A stretch of DNA of 64,000 bases from an uncultured Lachnospiraceae bacterium (GCA_944383545.1 CALWPY010000008.1:1-64000); one strand, 5' to 3'; shown: positions 1-9,925, numbered from the stretch's first letter. The notes: generated by a model not told the origin, from the sequence alone. Translations and numbers: made by a program.

Positions 1-568
1 CTAAATTATCGTTTATCGTTTCATTTAACTCTATTTTTCTATCTATCTTAGAAAAAATTTCTGCGATTTCTTTTTGTTTCGATAGTGAAGGAAGATATAT
101 TGGCATATCTTTTATTGCATCTAAAGATAATGTAAATCTTTGACCACTTCCGGTTGCATTTAATTCAAAATACTTTTGAACAAACTTCGTATGAAAAAAT
201 GCATTAAGATATTTACCACTCAGTTTGTTTTCATTTGGTGTAATCAAAGCACAATGATACCCCAAAAGGACATTATCACAATCATCTGCGATATAGGTTG
301 CAACTCCAATGTCATATTTGGTCTCGCTATCTTTTGTTATAGCGACTTGGCCTTTCTTCAAAGCAAACCTATCTATTTCGCTTTGTTTTGCTGTCGCTTT
401 CATAAAAGAGTCAACTTTCCTCTCTGTAATTGCCCAATTATAATAAACATCAACAAAATTACAAAGAGAGACTTCTTTTTCATTTTCGTAACATTTTTTA
501 TCAACGCTACTTATCTCAACATCGGCAACATCTTTTAATTTTACATAGGAAAATATTTCTTTACTCAT
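1..568 (-). CDS. hsdS: Type I restriction-modification specificity subunit HsdS (partial, C-terminus outside window)
   Basis: Minus-strand reading frame open from an ATG at 568 to the left edge, about 189 codons. HsdS provides the two target recognition domains that direct the HsdM methylase and HsdR nuclease to a bipartite DNA site. Visible are the first target recognition domain and, towards its end, the typical sequence GSGQRFTLSLDAIKDMPIYL followed by a helix with KQKEIAEIFSKIDRKIELN, the conserved spacer helix that ends each half of HsdS. The ATG overlaps the hsdM stop by 8 bases (ATGAGTAA) and has an AAAGGTG ribosome binding site inside the end of hsdM, so the two are translationally coupled. 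The second recognition domain lies outside the window, so specificity cannot be judged. Confidence 0.93.
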   Translation of the reverse strand, partial: MSKEIFSYVKLKDVADVEISSVDKKCYENEKEVSLCNFVDVYYNWAITERKVDSFMKATAKQSEIDRFALKKGQVAITKDSETKYDIGVATYIADDCDNVLLGYHCALITPNENKLSGKYLNAFFHTKFVQKYFELNATGSGQRFTLSLDAIKDMPIYLPSLSKQKEIAEIFSKIDRKIELNETINDNL

Positions 569-2183
569 ATTTCACCTTTTTTAACTGCTCCATAATTTCT
601 GTTTGCAGTTTTTCACTTTCTGCAAAATAACCTTGCAATTTTGTTGTGTATTCTGTCATTCTATTCGTAAATTCTTCTTGCGAAAGTTCAACGTACTCAA
701 TTTTCACATCGAAATATTGACCTGCTGCAAGTGAATATTTTTTTGCTTTGATTTCATCATAGGTCACTGTTACTGAGAAATCTTCAACTGCCTCTTTTTC
801 CAAGAAAGTATCAACAATTTTATCTATTTCAAAATCTCTAAGTCTACGTTTCTGATTATTACCTTCCTTATATTCTTCGCCAAGCTTAGACGCATCAATT
901 AAAACTACCTTTTCTGTCTTTTTTGAATTATCAAAGAAAAGAACAGACACGTTCGTTCCTGTATTAGCAAAAACATTTGCTGGCATACTTACACAACCAT
1001 ACACTATTTTCTCATCCACAATATGTTGAAGGATTGTCTTTTCAACACCACTTTTGGCCGTAATAAATCCCGTAGGAATAACAATTGCCCCTTTACCGTT
1101 AGCTTTAAGAGAATTAATTACGTGTTGAATAAAACAAGTATAAATTGCCATACTCTCTTTTTTCTTTGGTGGAACTGAAGGCACTCCCGCCCAAAATCTT
1201 GTTGGCATTGCTGCGATCTTTTCCCTTGTGTCAGAGAAATCCATTTTAAATGGCGGATTCGATACAACATAATCAAATTGTCTTAGTGCCTGTCCATCAT
1301 CTGATTTATGATACGGAGCAACCAATGTATCACCTTGTATTGCATGGTCAAGCGATGACACCAATCCATTTAAGATAAGATTTAGCTTAAGCATTTTATT
1401 ACTTCTTTGTGAAATATCCTGTGCAAAAATCGTACATCTGTCTTCACCTATTTGATGACCTAGTGCCATCAATAATGTTCCTGTTCCCGCCGATGGATCA
1501 TAACATTCAATATTATGCAAATCTGAATTATCACCCACTAGCAATCTTGCCATTATTGTTGCAATTGCATGCGGTGTATAATATTCAGCATACTTACCTC
1601 CACCAGCTGTATTGTAATCCTTAATTAAGTATTCAAATATTGCTGCAAAAAAATCATAATGCTGACCAAAAGCTTCTTCAAAAGAGAAATTTGCCAATTT
1701 ATCTACCAAGGCTCTTGCAAAAGGTGCTCTTTGTGCCTCATCTGTAACATAATGTGTTAATGGCTCAAACAATGGAATTTTTGTATTCTGCGTTGTCTGT
1801 GTGGAAAAAATAGCAATATTCTTGTCTGAGATATCTGTCATTGTTCTATCAAATATAAGGTCAAACTCACCTTTTGCCTGCTGATTCCACAGATTAGCAA
1901 TCAAATGTTCCGGATTTAAACGTGGAATATCTGGTGATAACTCATCAAATAAATCCAGCCTTTCATCATCCGTCATTTGTGCATAAGCTTCTTCCCACTT
2001 TTCTGCTTGTGATAGTTTCTTACTTAACTTCTTTACTGCAAATCCAAACTTATCATTGATATACTTGTATAAAAAAACTTGTGTGATAATTTTATACTCA
2101 TTACCATCATTTCCCATTCCATAAGTTTGACACGTTGCCTTTAAAGCATCAATAAGTTCAATTGTATTTTCTTTAATATTCAT
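561..2183 (-). CDS. hsdM: Type I restriction-modification DNA methyltransferase HsdM
   Basis: N6-adenine DNA methyltransferase subunit of the type I complex. The 540-residue product has the HsdM N-terminal helical domain, the S-adenosylmethionine-binding motif DPSAGTGTLL and the catalytic motif NPPF (in VVSNPPFKMDF), in the usual gamma-class order. A longer frame runs to 2216, but I choose ATG 2183 (MNIKENTIE) because AAGGA, overlapping the hsdR stop, lies at the right distance before it and the extra residues would overlap hsdR. It sits 10 bases after hsdR and overlaps hsdS, so one mRNA for hsdR-hsdM-hsdS is likely. All motifs are intact, so the methylase should be functional. Confidence 0.96.
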   Translation of the reverse strand: MNIKENTIELIDALKATCQTYGMGNDGNEYKIITQVFLYKYINDKFGFAVKKLSKKLSQAEKWEEAYAQMTDDERLDLFDELSPDIPRLNPEHLIANLWNQQAKGEFDLIFDRTMTDISDKNIAIFSTQTTQNTKIPLFEPLTHYVTDEAQRAPFARALVDKLANFSFEEAFGQHYDFFAAIFEYLIKDYNTAGGGKYAEYYTPHAIATIMARLLVGDNSDLHNIECYDPSAGTGTLLMALGHQIGEDRCTIFAQDISQRSNKMLKLNLILNGLVSSLDHAIQGDTLVAPYHKSDDGQALRQFDYVVSNPPFKMDFSDTREKIAAMPTRFWAGVPSVPPKKKESMAIYTCFIQHVINSLKANGKGAIVIPTGFITAKSGVEKTILQHIVDEKIVYGCVSMPANVFANTGTNVSVLFFDNSKKTEKVVLIDASKLGEEYKEGNNQKRRLRDFEIDKIVDTFLEKEAVEDFSVTVTYDEIKAKKYSLAAGQYFDVKIEYVELSQEEFTNRMTEYTTKLQGYFAESEKLQTEIMEQLKKVKYE

Positions 2184-2193
2184 CGTTTTTTCC

Positions 2194-5100
2194 TTAGGCT
2201 GCTGGATATGTAGCATGATACTGTGCTAAATACTGTAACACAATTCTGCTTTGAACGAAGGTTCGATCCTCCCTACTACCTGCAAATCCCAGCCTGTCCA
2301 TTCCTTCCTTTACTTGTACCATAACAGTTTGTTCAAAATATGCATCTTTTTTCAAAATATCATTTCTGTCATAAACTTTTTGGTCCACATCCTCTTTAAT
2401 ACACATAAGCATTTCTCTGATTTTCTCATCATAGGCAGACAAAATTTCTGGCTGACAATGTAATCTACGCCGTTGATTCTCTTCTCTAATCCTCTTATGA
2501 ACACATGCAAACTTTGCATCACCGTTATATTTTCTAGCCAATGCGTTATTCTTTTTCTGTAACTCATTTAACTTCTTTATGACTTCATCCAATGCTTTTG
2601 ACTGTTCATTGTACTTTGCCATACTGTCGACCACAAATCCGTGCTCTTTAAATCTTTGCATAAACGCTTCTCTAAGAGTAATATATTCCGGGTCTTCTTG
2701 ATCAGTATTTTCCGTAAAACTTCTAATGGTATACTGCCATTTTTCCTGAAGCTCCGCTCCACCGGAAATCAATTGCATTTCCTCCTGACCAATTTTACTA
2801 AAATTAAATGTAATATTAGCCATGGCTTCATTTACAAGTTGTCTGGTGGTATCATCCTGTGAAAATGCTTCTTTTTGCGTAAGAATCTCTAAATGACGCT
2901 GTACCTCCGAAATCATCGCAGGTAGCATATATATTTCCATTTTGGCAAACTCTTCCTTTAATTCTTCATCTCCAAAGGTTCTAACAATATTGCAGCAGTC
3001 CTTAGCTGTTATTAATGCTTTTTTCAAGTCTAACAATCTTTGTCTATCTTCAATTTCAGATATCTCTTGACTGAAAATTTCTGCATTATCAGTTGTATAT
3101 TCAAATAATGCTTGCTTTACATCTCTCATCTGCTGAATTAATGCATCTCTATCCTCAATGACATGTAAAAGCGTATCCGTTGCAGTATCCTCTCCAACCT
3201 CATCCGGATTACTAAAGCGATTCAACTCTTTCAAATATGCCTCGTTAGTTTCATCAAAATTCTGCTTAATATCTGCAAAATCAATTAAGTATCCATACCG
3301 GTTATTCTTATAAGGACGATTAACTCTCGTAATTGCCTGAAGTAGATTATGATCCTTAAGTTTTCTTCCAAAATACAGTCTCTTTAACCTTGGTGCATCA
3401 AATCCAGTTAATAACATATTAAAGACTATAATAATATCAATAGTCATATTCTTTTTAAAATCTTTAATGATTTGCTTTCTGGTTTCTTTATCATCACTAT
3501 CATGAAGAATAAGTCCTACTTTAAAATGTGTTTTAGCAGAAGCGTTCTGATTAAGTTCTTTTTGTATATCATCAAAATGCATAAATAATTTTCTTGCCTG
3601 CTCACTAGTCTCGCAGATTACCATGCCACCTAATGTATTATCACCTTGAAGCAATCTGAATTGTTTTAAATCATTAATGATATATCTCAGCAATTCCTTT
3701 ACATAAGTATCATGCTCAACAATCTGTGATTTCTGTATTTCTTTCTTTTGAACTAGATGTTCTAACTTTTCATATATCATAGAAAGATTATCTTTATAAG
3801 AGGTCTCAATATCCTCTCTGATAATTTTCAGCGTGTACCCATCTTGTATAGATTTATCGTAATAATATGTATGCAAATAATTACCAAAAACCTTCCATGA
3901 TGAACGCTCATTTTTTAGCAATGGCGTTCCTGTTAATGCAATTTTAATCGAATCCGGATCTGCATCAAACAAATTTGCCAGAAAACATCCTTTAGGGTCG
4001 TATCCACGATGTGCTTCATCAATAATAAACACTCTTTGCAAGTTAGTAGCGTATTCCTTTAATCTCACAGTCGTATGGTCCTGAGCAAATCTCTGTATAT
4101 TTACAACTGTTATTTCTGCATTTCCAGAGTTGCCTTCTTGGGCTTGGTTTGTTCTAAACTGAGCCATTAATTCTTCTCTAGAATTAGCAGTCTTTACCTC
4201 TAATCCCCTTGCCTCAAATTCCTGTGTAGCCTGTTCCAAAAGGTCTAATCTATCTACTACAAAGTAAAACTTGGCAACTTTATTCCTCTGAGCATAATAA
4301 TCGCCCAACACATGTGTTAAGTGATATGACAACGCTGTTTTTCCACTGCCTTGCGTATGCCAAATAACTCCCGATTTTATTCCTTCCTTTATCTGCCTTC
4401 TTACAGCATAAGCAGCAAACAATTGCTGATAACGCATAATGTGTTTTTGGTCTGTTGATTCGATTTTTCCATCAACTTCCTTTTCTAACTTCACATACGC
4501 AATACCATATTTGATCAAAAACAACAATCTTTCCGGACTACACATAGATGTCAAAATTCTATTAGTCGGTGTATTTACAGCAAGATTAGTTTGATATTCC
4601 GGTGCATGGTGAATAACCTGACAATTAAAATCTGACAAAATTCTTCTTTCAACATCAGGATCTATATCTTCATACGGGAAATTTGCTATATATGGAGCCA
4701 CTGCTTCATTTCCCATATTTTCTTCTCTAAAACAATTAAACGGTGCAAATTCTCGTGCCGCAGTACAATAAAATGCACCTTGAACAGGAACAATACCACC
4801 CAAAGTATCGTATTCCATGTTATTAGAAAAAATCATAAACTGCGTAATATTAATAAATCTTCTAAATTTTTTGTTAGGAAACCTTTGACGATTCATTCTC
4901 GTGCTTTCTTCTACCATACCGCCTCGGTTATTTGGCTTTTTAACCTCTATGAACACCAATGGCAACCCATTAACAAAAATTGTGATGTCCGGTCTAAATT
5001 CATCTTGGTCTCTTTTATAAGTAAACTCTGCTGTACAATGATACACGTTATTCTTCGGTTCATCGAAATCCACCAGCTTAACAGGAGATACGCTAGTCAA

Positions 5101-5376
5101 TCTTTTATAAAACCCTCTTCCAAGGTCATCATTATCCAGCTCCTGGCGAATCATTCGTAATGTTTCATCAACTTCGCCCTCTCTTCCCGGATTTAACGCA
5201 CAGAACTGTTCTTTAAAAACCTCTAATAATATGTTGGTATCTGGATCATACTTTTTACCTGCCATATCTTCATATAATTTACCATAATATGTATATCCTA
5301 ACCTTGTAAGGTGAACTAATCCCGGCATCTGCACTCTGGTTGCTTCTGTAAATCTTGTAACATTCCCTATTGACAT
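2194..5376 (-). CDS. hsdR: Type I restriction endonuclease subunit HsdR
   Basis: Translocase and nuclease subunit of about 1,060 residues. In order it shows an N-terminal PD-(D/E)XK nuclease core (PDITIFVNGLPLVFIEVKKPN), a Walker A motif (HTQGSGKTALSYHL), a DEAH-type Walker B (FIIDEAHRG), motif III (IALTGTPLL) and motif VI (ITRVNRPYKN) of a superfamily 2 helicase, then a C-terminal helical assembly domain. No frameshift or missing motif is visible. The open frame extends to 5406, but ATG 5376 (MSIGNVTRF) has GGAGG eight bases upstream; ATG 5382 would be too close to it. It follows the XRE regulator by 26 bases. Confidence 0.96.
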   Translation of the reverse strand: MSIGNVTRFTEATRVQMPGLVHLTRLGYTYYGKLYEDMAGKKYDPDTNILLEVFKEQFCALNPGREGEVDETLRMIRQELDNDDLGRGFYKRLTSVSPVKLVDFDEPKNNVYHCTAEFTYKRDQDEFRPDITIFVNGLPLVFIEVKKPNNRGGMVEESTRMNRQRFPNKKFRRFINITQFMIFSNNMEYDTLGGIVPVQGAFYCTAAREFAPFNCFREENMGNEAVAPYIANFPYEDIDPDVERRILSDFNCQVIHHAPEYQTNLAVNTPTNRILTSMCSPERLLFLIKYGIAYVKLEKEVDGKIESTDQKHIMRYQQLFAAYAVRRQIKEGIKSGVIWHTQGSGKTALSYHLTHVLGDYYAQRNKVAKFYFVVDRLDLLEQATQEFEARGLEVKTANSREELMAQFRTNQAQEGNSGNAEITVVNIQRFAQDHTTVRLKEYATNLQRVFIIDEAHRGYDPKGCFLANLFDADPDSIKIALTGTPLLKNERSSWKVFGNYLHTYYYDKSIQDGYTLKIIREDIETSYKDNLSMIYEKLEHLVQKKEIQKSQIVEHDTYVKELLRYIINDLKQFRLLQGDNTLGGMVICETSEQARKLFMHFDDIQKELNQNASAKTHFKVGLILHDSDDKETRKQIIKDFKKNMTIDIIIVFNMLLTGFDAPRLKRLYFGRKLKDHNLLQAITRVNRPYKNNRYGYLIDFADIKQNFDETNEAYLKELNRFSNPDEVGEDTATDTLLHVIEDRDALIQQMRDVKQALFEYTTDNAEIFSQEISEIEDRQRLLDLKKALITAKDCCNIVRTFGDEELKEEFAKMEIYMLPAMISEVQRHLEILTQKEAFSQDDTTRQLVNEAMANITFNFSKIGQEEMQLISGGAELQEKWQYTIRSFTENTDQEDPEYITLREAFMQRFKEHGFVVDSMAKYNEQSKALDEVIKKLNELQKKNNALARKYNGDAKFACVHKRIREENQRRRLHCQPEILSAYDEKIREMLMCIKEDVDQKVYDRNDILKKDAYFEQTVMVQVKEGMDRLGFAGSREDRTFVQSRIVLQYLAQYHATYPAA

Positions 5377-5402
5377 ATCCATCGCCTCCAAACAAAAGCT
5401 AA

Positions 5403-5618
5403 TCACTTCTCAATCTCTACGATATCATCCAGTCCACAATTTAACACAACACAAATGCGCACTAATACATCCAATGACACATTCTCATTATTCATCATCT
5501 TAGTAAAAGTACTTGCTGCAATCTTCGTATCCCTACGCAAATCACCTTTGGATATATCCCTATCAATCAGCAACTTCCATAAAGGTTTATAATTCACTTT
5601 AATGCGTTCTTCTGCCAT
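5403..5618 (-). CDS. XRE-family (Cro/CI-type) small helix-turn-helix regulator
   Basis: A 71-residue protein consisting of a single Cro/CI-type helix-turn-helix (SKGDLRRDTKIAASTFTKMM with a following helix SLDVLVRICVVLNCGLDDI). The start ATG 5618 has GGAGG seven bases upstream; the longer frame to 5720 runs into the promoter and is rejected. It is the first gene of the restriction-modification operon and has a good promoter flanked by direct repeats, so I infer that it represses its own operon and times expression of the nuclease, like other small XRE controllers. That role is inference from position. Confidence 0.88.
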   Translation of the reverse strand: MAEERIKVNYKPLWKLLIDRDISKGDLRRDTKIAASTFTKMMNNENVSLDVLVRICVVLNCGLDDIVEIEK

Positions 5619-5667
5619 TATACAACCTCCATTACATACAACTTCATCACGCAATTTTCCTTTATAT

Positions 5668-5711
5668 ATTATATCAAATAGATTTCGATTTTTCAATGTC
5701 ATTTTCGATTT
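5668..5711 (-). promoter_or_regulatory. Promoter of the restriction-modification operon with direct-repeat operator candidate
   Basis: On the minus strand a -35 box TTGAAA (5696-5691) and a -10 box TATAAT (5673-5668) are 17 bases apart. The nine-base sequence TTTCGATTT (plus strand) occurs at 5683-5691 and again at 5703-5711, exactly 20 bases apart, flanking the -35 box. Two identical sites two helical turns apart at a promoter is the usual layout for a dimeric or paired repressor. Confidence 0.7.
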
Positions 5712-5808
5712 CTCAAACACGCATAAATAGTTTATTATTACAACCTACTCCTTATTTAACCCAGGCTTATTTGACTCATTTCTCAGTTATTCTTCCTGCC
5801 TCTTCCCA

Positions 5809-5928
5809 GTCCTCTGCCAGATACGCACTTTGTGACCACAAGTCACTTCGTGCAACTGATTAGGGGAACCCCCCTAACCGGTACAGCATTTTGGCATGGA
5901 TATCCAAAATGCGTATCTGGCAGAAGAC
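5809..5928. repeat. Cloverleaf-like folded intergenic element I
   Basis: An outer perfect 15-base inverted repeat (TCTGCCAGATACGCA at 5813-5827 and its complement at 5910-5924), extended by GTC/GAC after one mismatch, encloses three hairpins: GTGAC/GTCAC (5832-5846), TTAGGGG/CCCCTAA with an AACC loop (5860-5877), and CATTTTGG/CCAAAATG (5887-5911). Open frames crossing it on both strands look spurious. It could be a small non-autonomous mobile element or a structured RNA; nothing here decides which. Confidence 0.6.
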
Positions 5929-6027
5929 TACCACACACTCATGACCATCCACCTGCCTTTCGCATCCGCATTTCCGTTTTGAGAGAAAATCCTGAAACGA
6001 GCTTTTGTCCTGTTCGACCATCTTCCA

Positions 6028-6151
6028 ATGAGAAATGCCACCTCGCCTGACGGCTCGGTCGTGGCATTCGCCACATAAGAAAAGCCACTAAAACCAAAGG
6101 TCTTGAGCAAGCTCAATCCCTTGGTTTTAGCGGCTTTCTTGCATTTCTCAT
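6028..6151. repeat. Folded intergenic element II
   Basis: An 11-base perfect outer stem (ATGAGAAATGC at 6028-6038 with its complement at 6141-6151) encloses smaller hairpins (ATGCCAC 6035-6041 with GTGGCAT 6061-6067, or alternatively GTGGC/GCCAC 6061-6074) and a long near-perfect hairpin at 6081-6137 (AAAGCC-CTAAAACCAA pairing with TTGGTTTTAG-GGCTTT, capped by TTGAGC/GCTCAA). With element I it fills the space between the restriction operon and tuf. A minus-strand frame at 5928-6164 follows the stems and is probably not a gene. Confidence 0.5.
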
Positions 6152-6163
6152 AGCTAACACGCA

Positions 6164-6202
6164 AAAGCCGTAACCCCTCATAAAACGAGAAGTTACGGCT
6201 TT
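6164..6202 (-). terminator. Terminator downstream of tuf
   Basis: Perfect 11-base stem AAAGCCGTAAC (6164-6174) with GTTACGGCTTT (6192-6202), 32 bases past the tuf stop. On the minus strand the stem ends in TTTT; on the plus strand it is followed by ATTTTAAATTT, so it may stop transcription from both sides. Confidence 0.75.
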
Positions 6203-6233
6203 ATTTTAAATTTCTATGATACTAAATCAAAGA

Positions 6234-7421
6234 TTACTCAATGATAGAAGCAACTCTTCCTGAGCCTACTGTTCTACCACCCTCACGGATAGCGAATGTA
6301 AGTCCCTGTGCCATAGCGATTGGGTGGATGAGCTCGATTGTCATCTCTACGTTATCACCAGGCATGCACATCTCTGTACCTTCTGGAAGGTTACAAACAC
6401 CTGTTACGTCAGTTGTTCTGAAGTAGAACTGTGGACGATAGTTGTTGAAGAATGGAGTATGACGTCCACCTTCATCCTTTGTAAGAACGTAAACCTGAGC
6501 AGTGAACTTTGTGTGGCATGTAACTGAGCCTGGCTTACAAAGTACCTGTCCTCTTACGATATCTTCTCTCTTGATACCACGAAGAAGAGCACCGATGTTA
6601 TCACCAGCCTGTCCTTCATCAAGGAGCTTTCTGAACATTTCGATACCAGTTACAGTAGTCTTCTGTACTTCTGGCTTAATACCAACGATTTCAACTTCCT
6701 CATTGATGTGGATTACACCTGACTCTACTCTACCAGTTGCAACAGTACCACGTCCTGTGATTGTGAATACGTCTTCAACAGGCATAAGGAATGGCTTGTC
6801 AGTTGCTCTCTGAGGATCAGGAATATATTCGTCAATAGTATGCATTAACTCTAAAATCTTGTCTCCCCACTCGCTGTTTGGATCTTCAAGAGCCTTAAGA
6901 GCTGAGCCTTTGATGATAGGGCATCCTTCAAATCCATACTCCTCTAACTGCTCTGTAACTTCCATCTCTACGAGCTCTAATAACTCTTCGTCATCAACCA
7001 TATCGCACTTATTTAAGAATACTACGATATAAGGAACACCTACCTGACGAGCAAGAAGGATATGCTCCTTTGTCTGAGCCATAACACCATCAGTTGCAGC
7101 AACAACAAGGATTGCTCCATCCATCTGTGCAGCACCTGTAATCATGTTCTTTACATAGTCAGCATGGCCTGGGCAGTCAACGTGTGCATAATGTCTCTTC
7201 TCTGTCTCATACTCAACGTGAGCAGTAGAAATTGTGATTCCTCTTTCTCTCTCTTCCGGAGCCTTATCGATGTTCTCAAAGTCTACGATTTCACCAGTAC
7301 CAAGTCTTGTGTTAAGAACTTTGGTAATAGCTGCTGTTAAAGTTGTTTTACCATGATCAACGTGACCAATTGTACCAATGTTACAATGTGGTTTAGTTCT
7401 CTCGAACTTAGCTTTTGCCAT
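6234..7421 (-). CDS. tuf: Elongation factor Tu
   Basis: GTPase of 395 residues that carries aminoacyl-tRNA to the ribosome. It begins [20 protein letters not shown] and has the G1 motif GHVDHGKT, the G2/effector region with the conserved RGITIS, the G3 motif DCPGH, the G4 motif NKCD and the two beta-barrel domains II and III in full. ATG 7421 follows AAGGAGG. Length and sequence are those of a normal EF-Tu. It follows fusA but has its own strong promoter in the 270-base gap, so it can be made in excess of EF-G. Confidence 0.99.
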   Translation of the reverse strand: MAKAKFERTKPHCNIGTIGHVDHGKTTLTAAITKVLNTRLGTGEIVDFENIDKAPEERERGITISTAHVEYETEKRHYAHVDCPGHADYVKNMITGAAQMDGAILVVAATDGVMAQTKEHILLARQVGVPYIVVFLNKCDMVDDEELLELVEMEVTEQLEEYGFEGCPIIKGSALKALEDPNSEWGDKILELMHTIDEYIPDPQRATDKPFLMPVEDVFTITGRGTVATGRVESGVIHINEEVEIVGIKPEVQKTTVTGIEMFRKLLDEGQAGDNIGALLRGIKREDIVRGQVLCKPGSVTCHTKFTAQVYVLTKDEGGRHTPFFNNYRPQFYFRTTDVTGVCNLPEGTEMCMPGDNVEMTIELIHPIAMAQGLTFAIREGGRTVGSGRVASIIE

Positions 7422-7485
7422 TTTAATTTCCTCCTTAAAATCAGCCTCTCGGGCAAATTATTTTTATAATATTCGGCTAGTCACA

Positions 7486-7514
7486 ATTATATTAAAAATT
7501 GTAAGAATTTTCAA
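7486..7514 (-). promoter_or_regulatory. Promoter of tuf
   Basis: Minus-strand TTGAAA (7514-7509), 17-base spacer, TATAAT (7491-7486), 65 bases ahead of the tuf start and rich in A/T upstream. Confidence 0.8.
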
Positions 7515-7624
7515 GCCATTTTTACTAGTTGTATAATTATTTGCAGTTATCTTTTAAAGATAAATTATACATCTTATTATAAGTTACATTTTTATTTATA
7601 AATCTACATGATTTATCACTTATA

Positions 7625-7692
7625 CGCGGCCGGGTCACAACTAAATGTCCTTCGACCGCGCTCATTTTTAATTAAATTCAGTAAGCTGAATT
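7625..7692 (-). other. Hairpins in the fusA 3' region
   Basis: Two stems follow the fusA stop: AATTCAG/CTGAATT around the stop codon (7675-7692) followed on the minus strand by TTTAATTAAAAA, a weak terminator shape, and a GC-rich stem CGCGGCCG/CGACCGCG (7625-7660, one G-U pair) with no U-run after it. They may weaken read-through into tuf or mark an RNA processing point; neither is a clear terminator. Confidence 0.4.
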
Positions 7693-9808
7693 AACCCTTC
7701 TTAGAAGCGATAACCTTCTCCTGAACTGACTTAGGTGCCTGCTCATACTTGTCGAAGAACATTGAGTAGTTACCTCTACCCTGTGTCTTTGAACGAAGGT
7801 CTGTTGAGTAACCAAACATCTCAGCAAGCGGAACATAAGCTCTTACAATCTTACCGCCGCCGAGGTCATCCATACCTTCGATACGTCCACGACGTGCATT
7901 GATATCACCAATTACATCACCCATATACTCTTCAGGCATTGTTACTTCAACTCTCATGATAGGCTCAAGAAGCACAGCGCCACCCTTTGCCATAGCATCC
8001 TTGAATGCCATAGAGCCGGCAATGTGGAATGCCATTTCACTTGAATCGACTTCATGATATGAGCCGTCATAAACAGTAGCCTTTACACCAAGTACAGGGA
8101 ATCCGCCAAGGATACCTGCCTGTGCAGCTTCCTCTATACCTTCGCCTACTGCAGGGATGTATTCCTTAGGAATTGCACCACCGACAACAGTTGACTCAAA
8201 TATAAATGACTGCTCGCCGTTAGGATCCATAGGCTCAAAGTGTACCTTACAGTGTCCGTACTGTCCACGACCACCTGACTGCTTAGCATACTTGGAATCT
8301 ACATCTACAGGCTTTGTAAATGTTTCCTTGTAAGCAACCTGAGGCGCACCAACATTTGCCTCCACCTTAAACTCACGAAGAAGTCTGTCTACGATAATTT
8401 CAAGGTGAAGCTCACCCATACCTGCGATGATTGTCTGGCCTGTTTCCTGGTCAGTATGAGCTCTGAAGGTTGGGTCCTCTTCTGCAAGCTTTGCAAGAGC
8501 CTCACCCATCTTACCCTGACTTGCTTTTGTCTTAGGCTCAATGGCAAGCTCGATAACAGGCTCTGGGAATTCCATGGACTCGAGTATTACAGGATGCTGC
8601 TCGTCGCAGATTGTATCACCTGTAGTAGTGAACTTAAATCCTACCGCTGCAGCGATATCGCCTGAATAAACCTTGTCAAGCTCTGCTCTCTTATTAGCAT
8701 GCATCTGAAGAATACGTCCGACACGCTCCTTCTTATCCTTTGTTGCATTTAATACATATGAGCCTGAATTAATAGTACCTGAATAAACACGGAAGAATGC
8801 AAGCTTACCAACGAATGGGTCAGCCATAATCTTAAATGCAAGTGCTGCGAAAGGCTCTTCATCTGAAGAATGTCTTTCAACTTCATTTCCGTCTAAATCT
8901 ACACCCTTAATAGCAGGGATATCTGTAGGTGCAGGCATATATTCAAGAATAGCGTCAAGAAGCTTCTGAACGCCCTTATTTCTGTAAGCTGAGCCACAGC
9001 ATACAGGTACTGCGGTACATTCGCAGGTAGCCTTTCTTAATGCTGCCTTAAGTGAATCTACATCAGGCTCTTCGCCCTCAAGATACATCATCATAAGGTC
9101 ATCATCAAGCTCACAAATCTTTTCAACGAGCTCGGTATGATATTCTTCAGCCTCTTCCTTCATATCATCAGGAATGTCTGTGATGCCGATGTCATCACCC
9201 TTCTCATCATTATAAATATAAGCCTTCATCTCAAATAAATCGATGATTCCCTTAAACCAATCTTCCTTACCTATAGGAAGCTGGACTACGATTGCATTTT
9301 TACCAAGTCTTGTTCTTATCTGTGATACTGCATTGTAGAAGTCTGCACCAAGGATGTCCATCTTGTTGATGAATGCCATTCTCGGAACATTGTAAGTGTC
9401 AGCCTGACGCCATACGTTTTCTGACTGAGGCTCAACACCACCCTTTGCACAGAATACGCCGACAGCACCGTCAAGTACACGGAGTGAACGCTCAACTTCT
9501 ACTGTAAAGTCAACGTGACCCGGAGTATCAATGATATTGATACGATGCTCAAGTGCGCCCGGCTTAGCCTTGCAGTTTTCCTGTAAGGTCCAATGACATG
9601 TTGTTGCTGCTGAAGTAATTGTGATACCTCTTTCCTGCTCCTGCTCCATCCAGTCCATGGTAGCAGTACCTTCATGAGTATCACCTATTTTATAGTTGAC
9701 ACCGGTATAGTAAAGAATTCTCTCAGTAAGAGTAGTCTTACCTGCATCAATATGAGCCATGATACCGATGTTTCTGGTTCTCTCTAATGGATATTCTCTT
9801 CCAGCCAA
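7691..9808 (-). CDS. fusA: Elongation factor G
   Basis: Translocation GTPase, 705 residues with the start chosen here. Motifs are AHIDAGKTT (G1), RGITITSAA (switch I), DTPGHVDF (G3) and NKMD (G4), followed by intact domains II to V. The frame is open to an ATG at 9856, but the family N-terminus ([14 protein letters not shown]) begins at a TTG at 9808 that has AAGGAGG nine bases upstream; the extra residues are just the translated ribosome binding site. It is the third gene of the rpsL-rpsG-fusA operon. Confidence 0.98.
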   Translation of the reverse strand: MAGREYPLERTRNIGIMAHIDAGKTTLTERILYYTGVNYKIGDTHEGTATMDWMEQEQERGITITSAATTCHWTLQENCKAKPGALEHRINIIDTPGHVDFTVEVERSLRVLDGAVGVFCAKGGVEPQSENVWRQADTYNVPRMAFINKMDILGADFYNAVSQIRTRLGKNAIVVQLPIGKEDWFKGIIDLFEMKAYIYNDEKGDDIGITDIPDDMKEEAEEYHTELVEKICELDDDLMMMYLEGEEPDVDSLKAALRKATCECTAVPVCCGSAYRNKGVQKLLDAILEYMPAPTDIPAIKGVDLDGNEVERHSSDEEPFAALAFKIMADPFVGKLAFFRVYSGTINSGSYVLNATKDKKERVGRILQMHANKRAELDKVYSGDIAAAVGFKFTTTGDTICDEQHPVILESMEFPEPVIELAIEPKTKASQGKMGEALAKLAEEDPTFRAHTDQETGQTIIAGMGELHLEIIVDRLLREFKVEANVGAPQVAYKETFTKPVDVDSKYAKQSGGRGQYGHCKVHFEPMDPNGEQSFIFESTVVGGAIPKEYIPAVGEGIEEAAQAGILGGFPVLGVKATVYDGSYHEVDSSEMAFHIAGSMAFKDAMAKGGAVLLEPIMRVEVTMPEEYMGDVIGDINARRGRIEGMDDLGGGKIVRAYVPLAEMFGYSTDLRSKTQGRGNYSMFFDKYEQAPKSVQEKVIASKKG

Positions 9809-9925
9809 GGCTTTTTCCTCCTTATATTTATAGCCGTATGAAGCAGAATGCTTCACACAATCAGTTTTATCCTATCATATAGTTTAAACTTATATGACAG
9901 GTATGATAATATGCATAATAACAAA

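Noticed and set aside
5928-6164. Minus-strand open frame of 78 codons (and plus-strand frame 5832-6050) in the gap before tuf
   Set aside because: Both run through the inverted repeats, lack good ribosome binding sites, and have composition set by the stems; not called as genes.
7625-7660. GC-rich hairpin after fusA as an intrinsic terminator
   Set aside because: No U-run follows on the minus strand; recorded only as a hairpin of unknown role.
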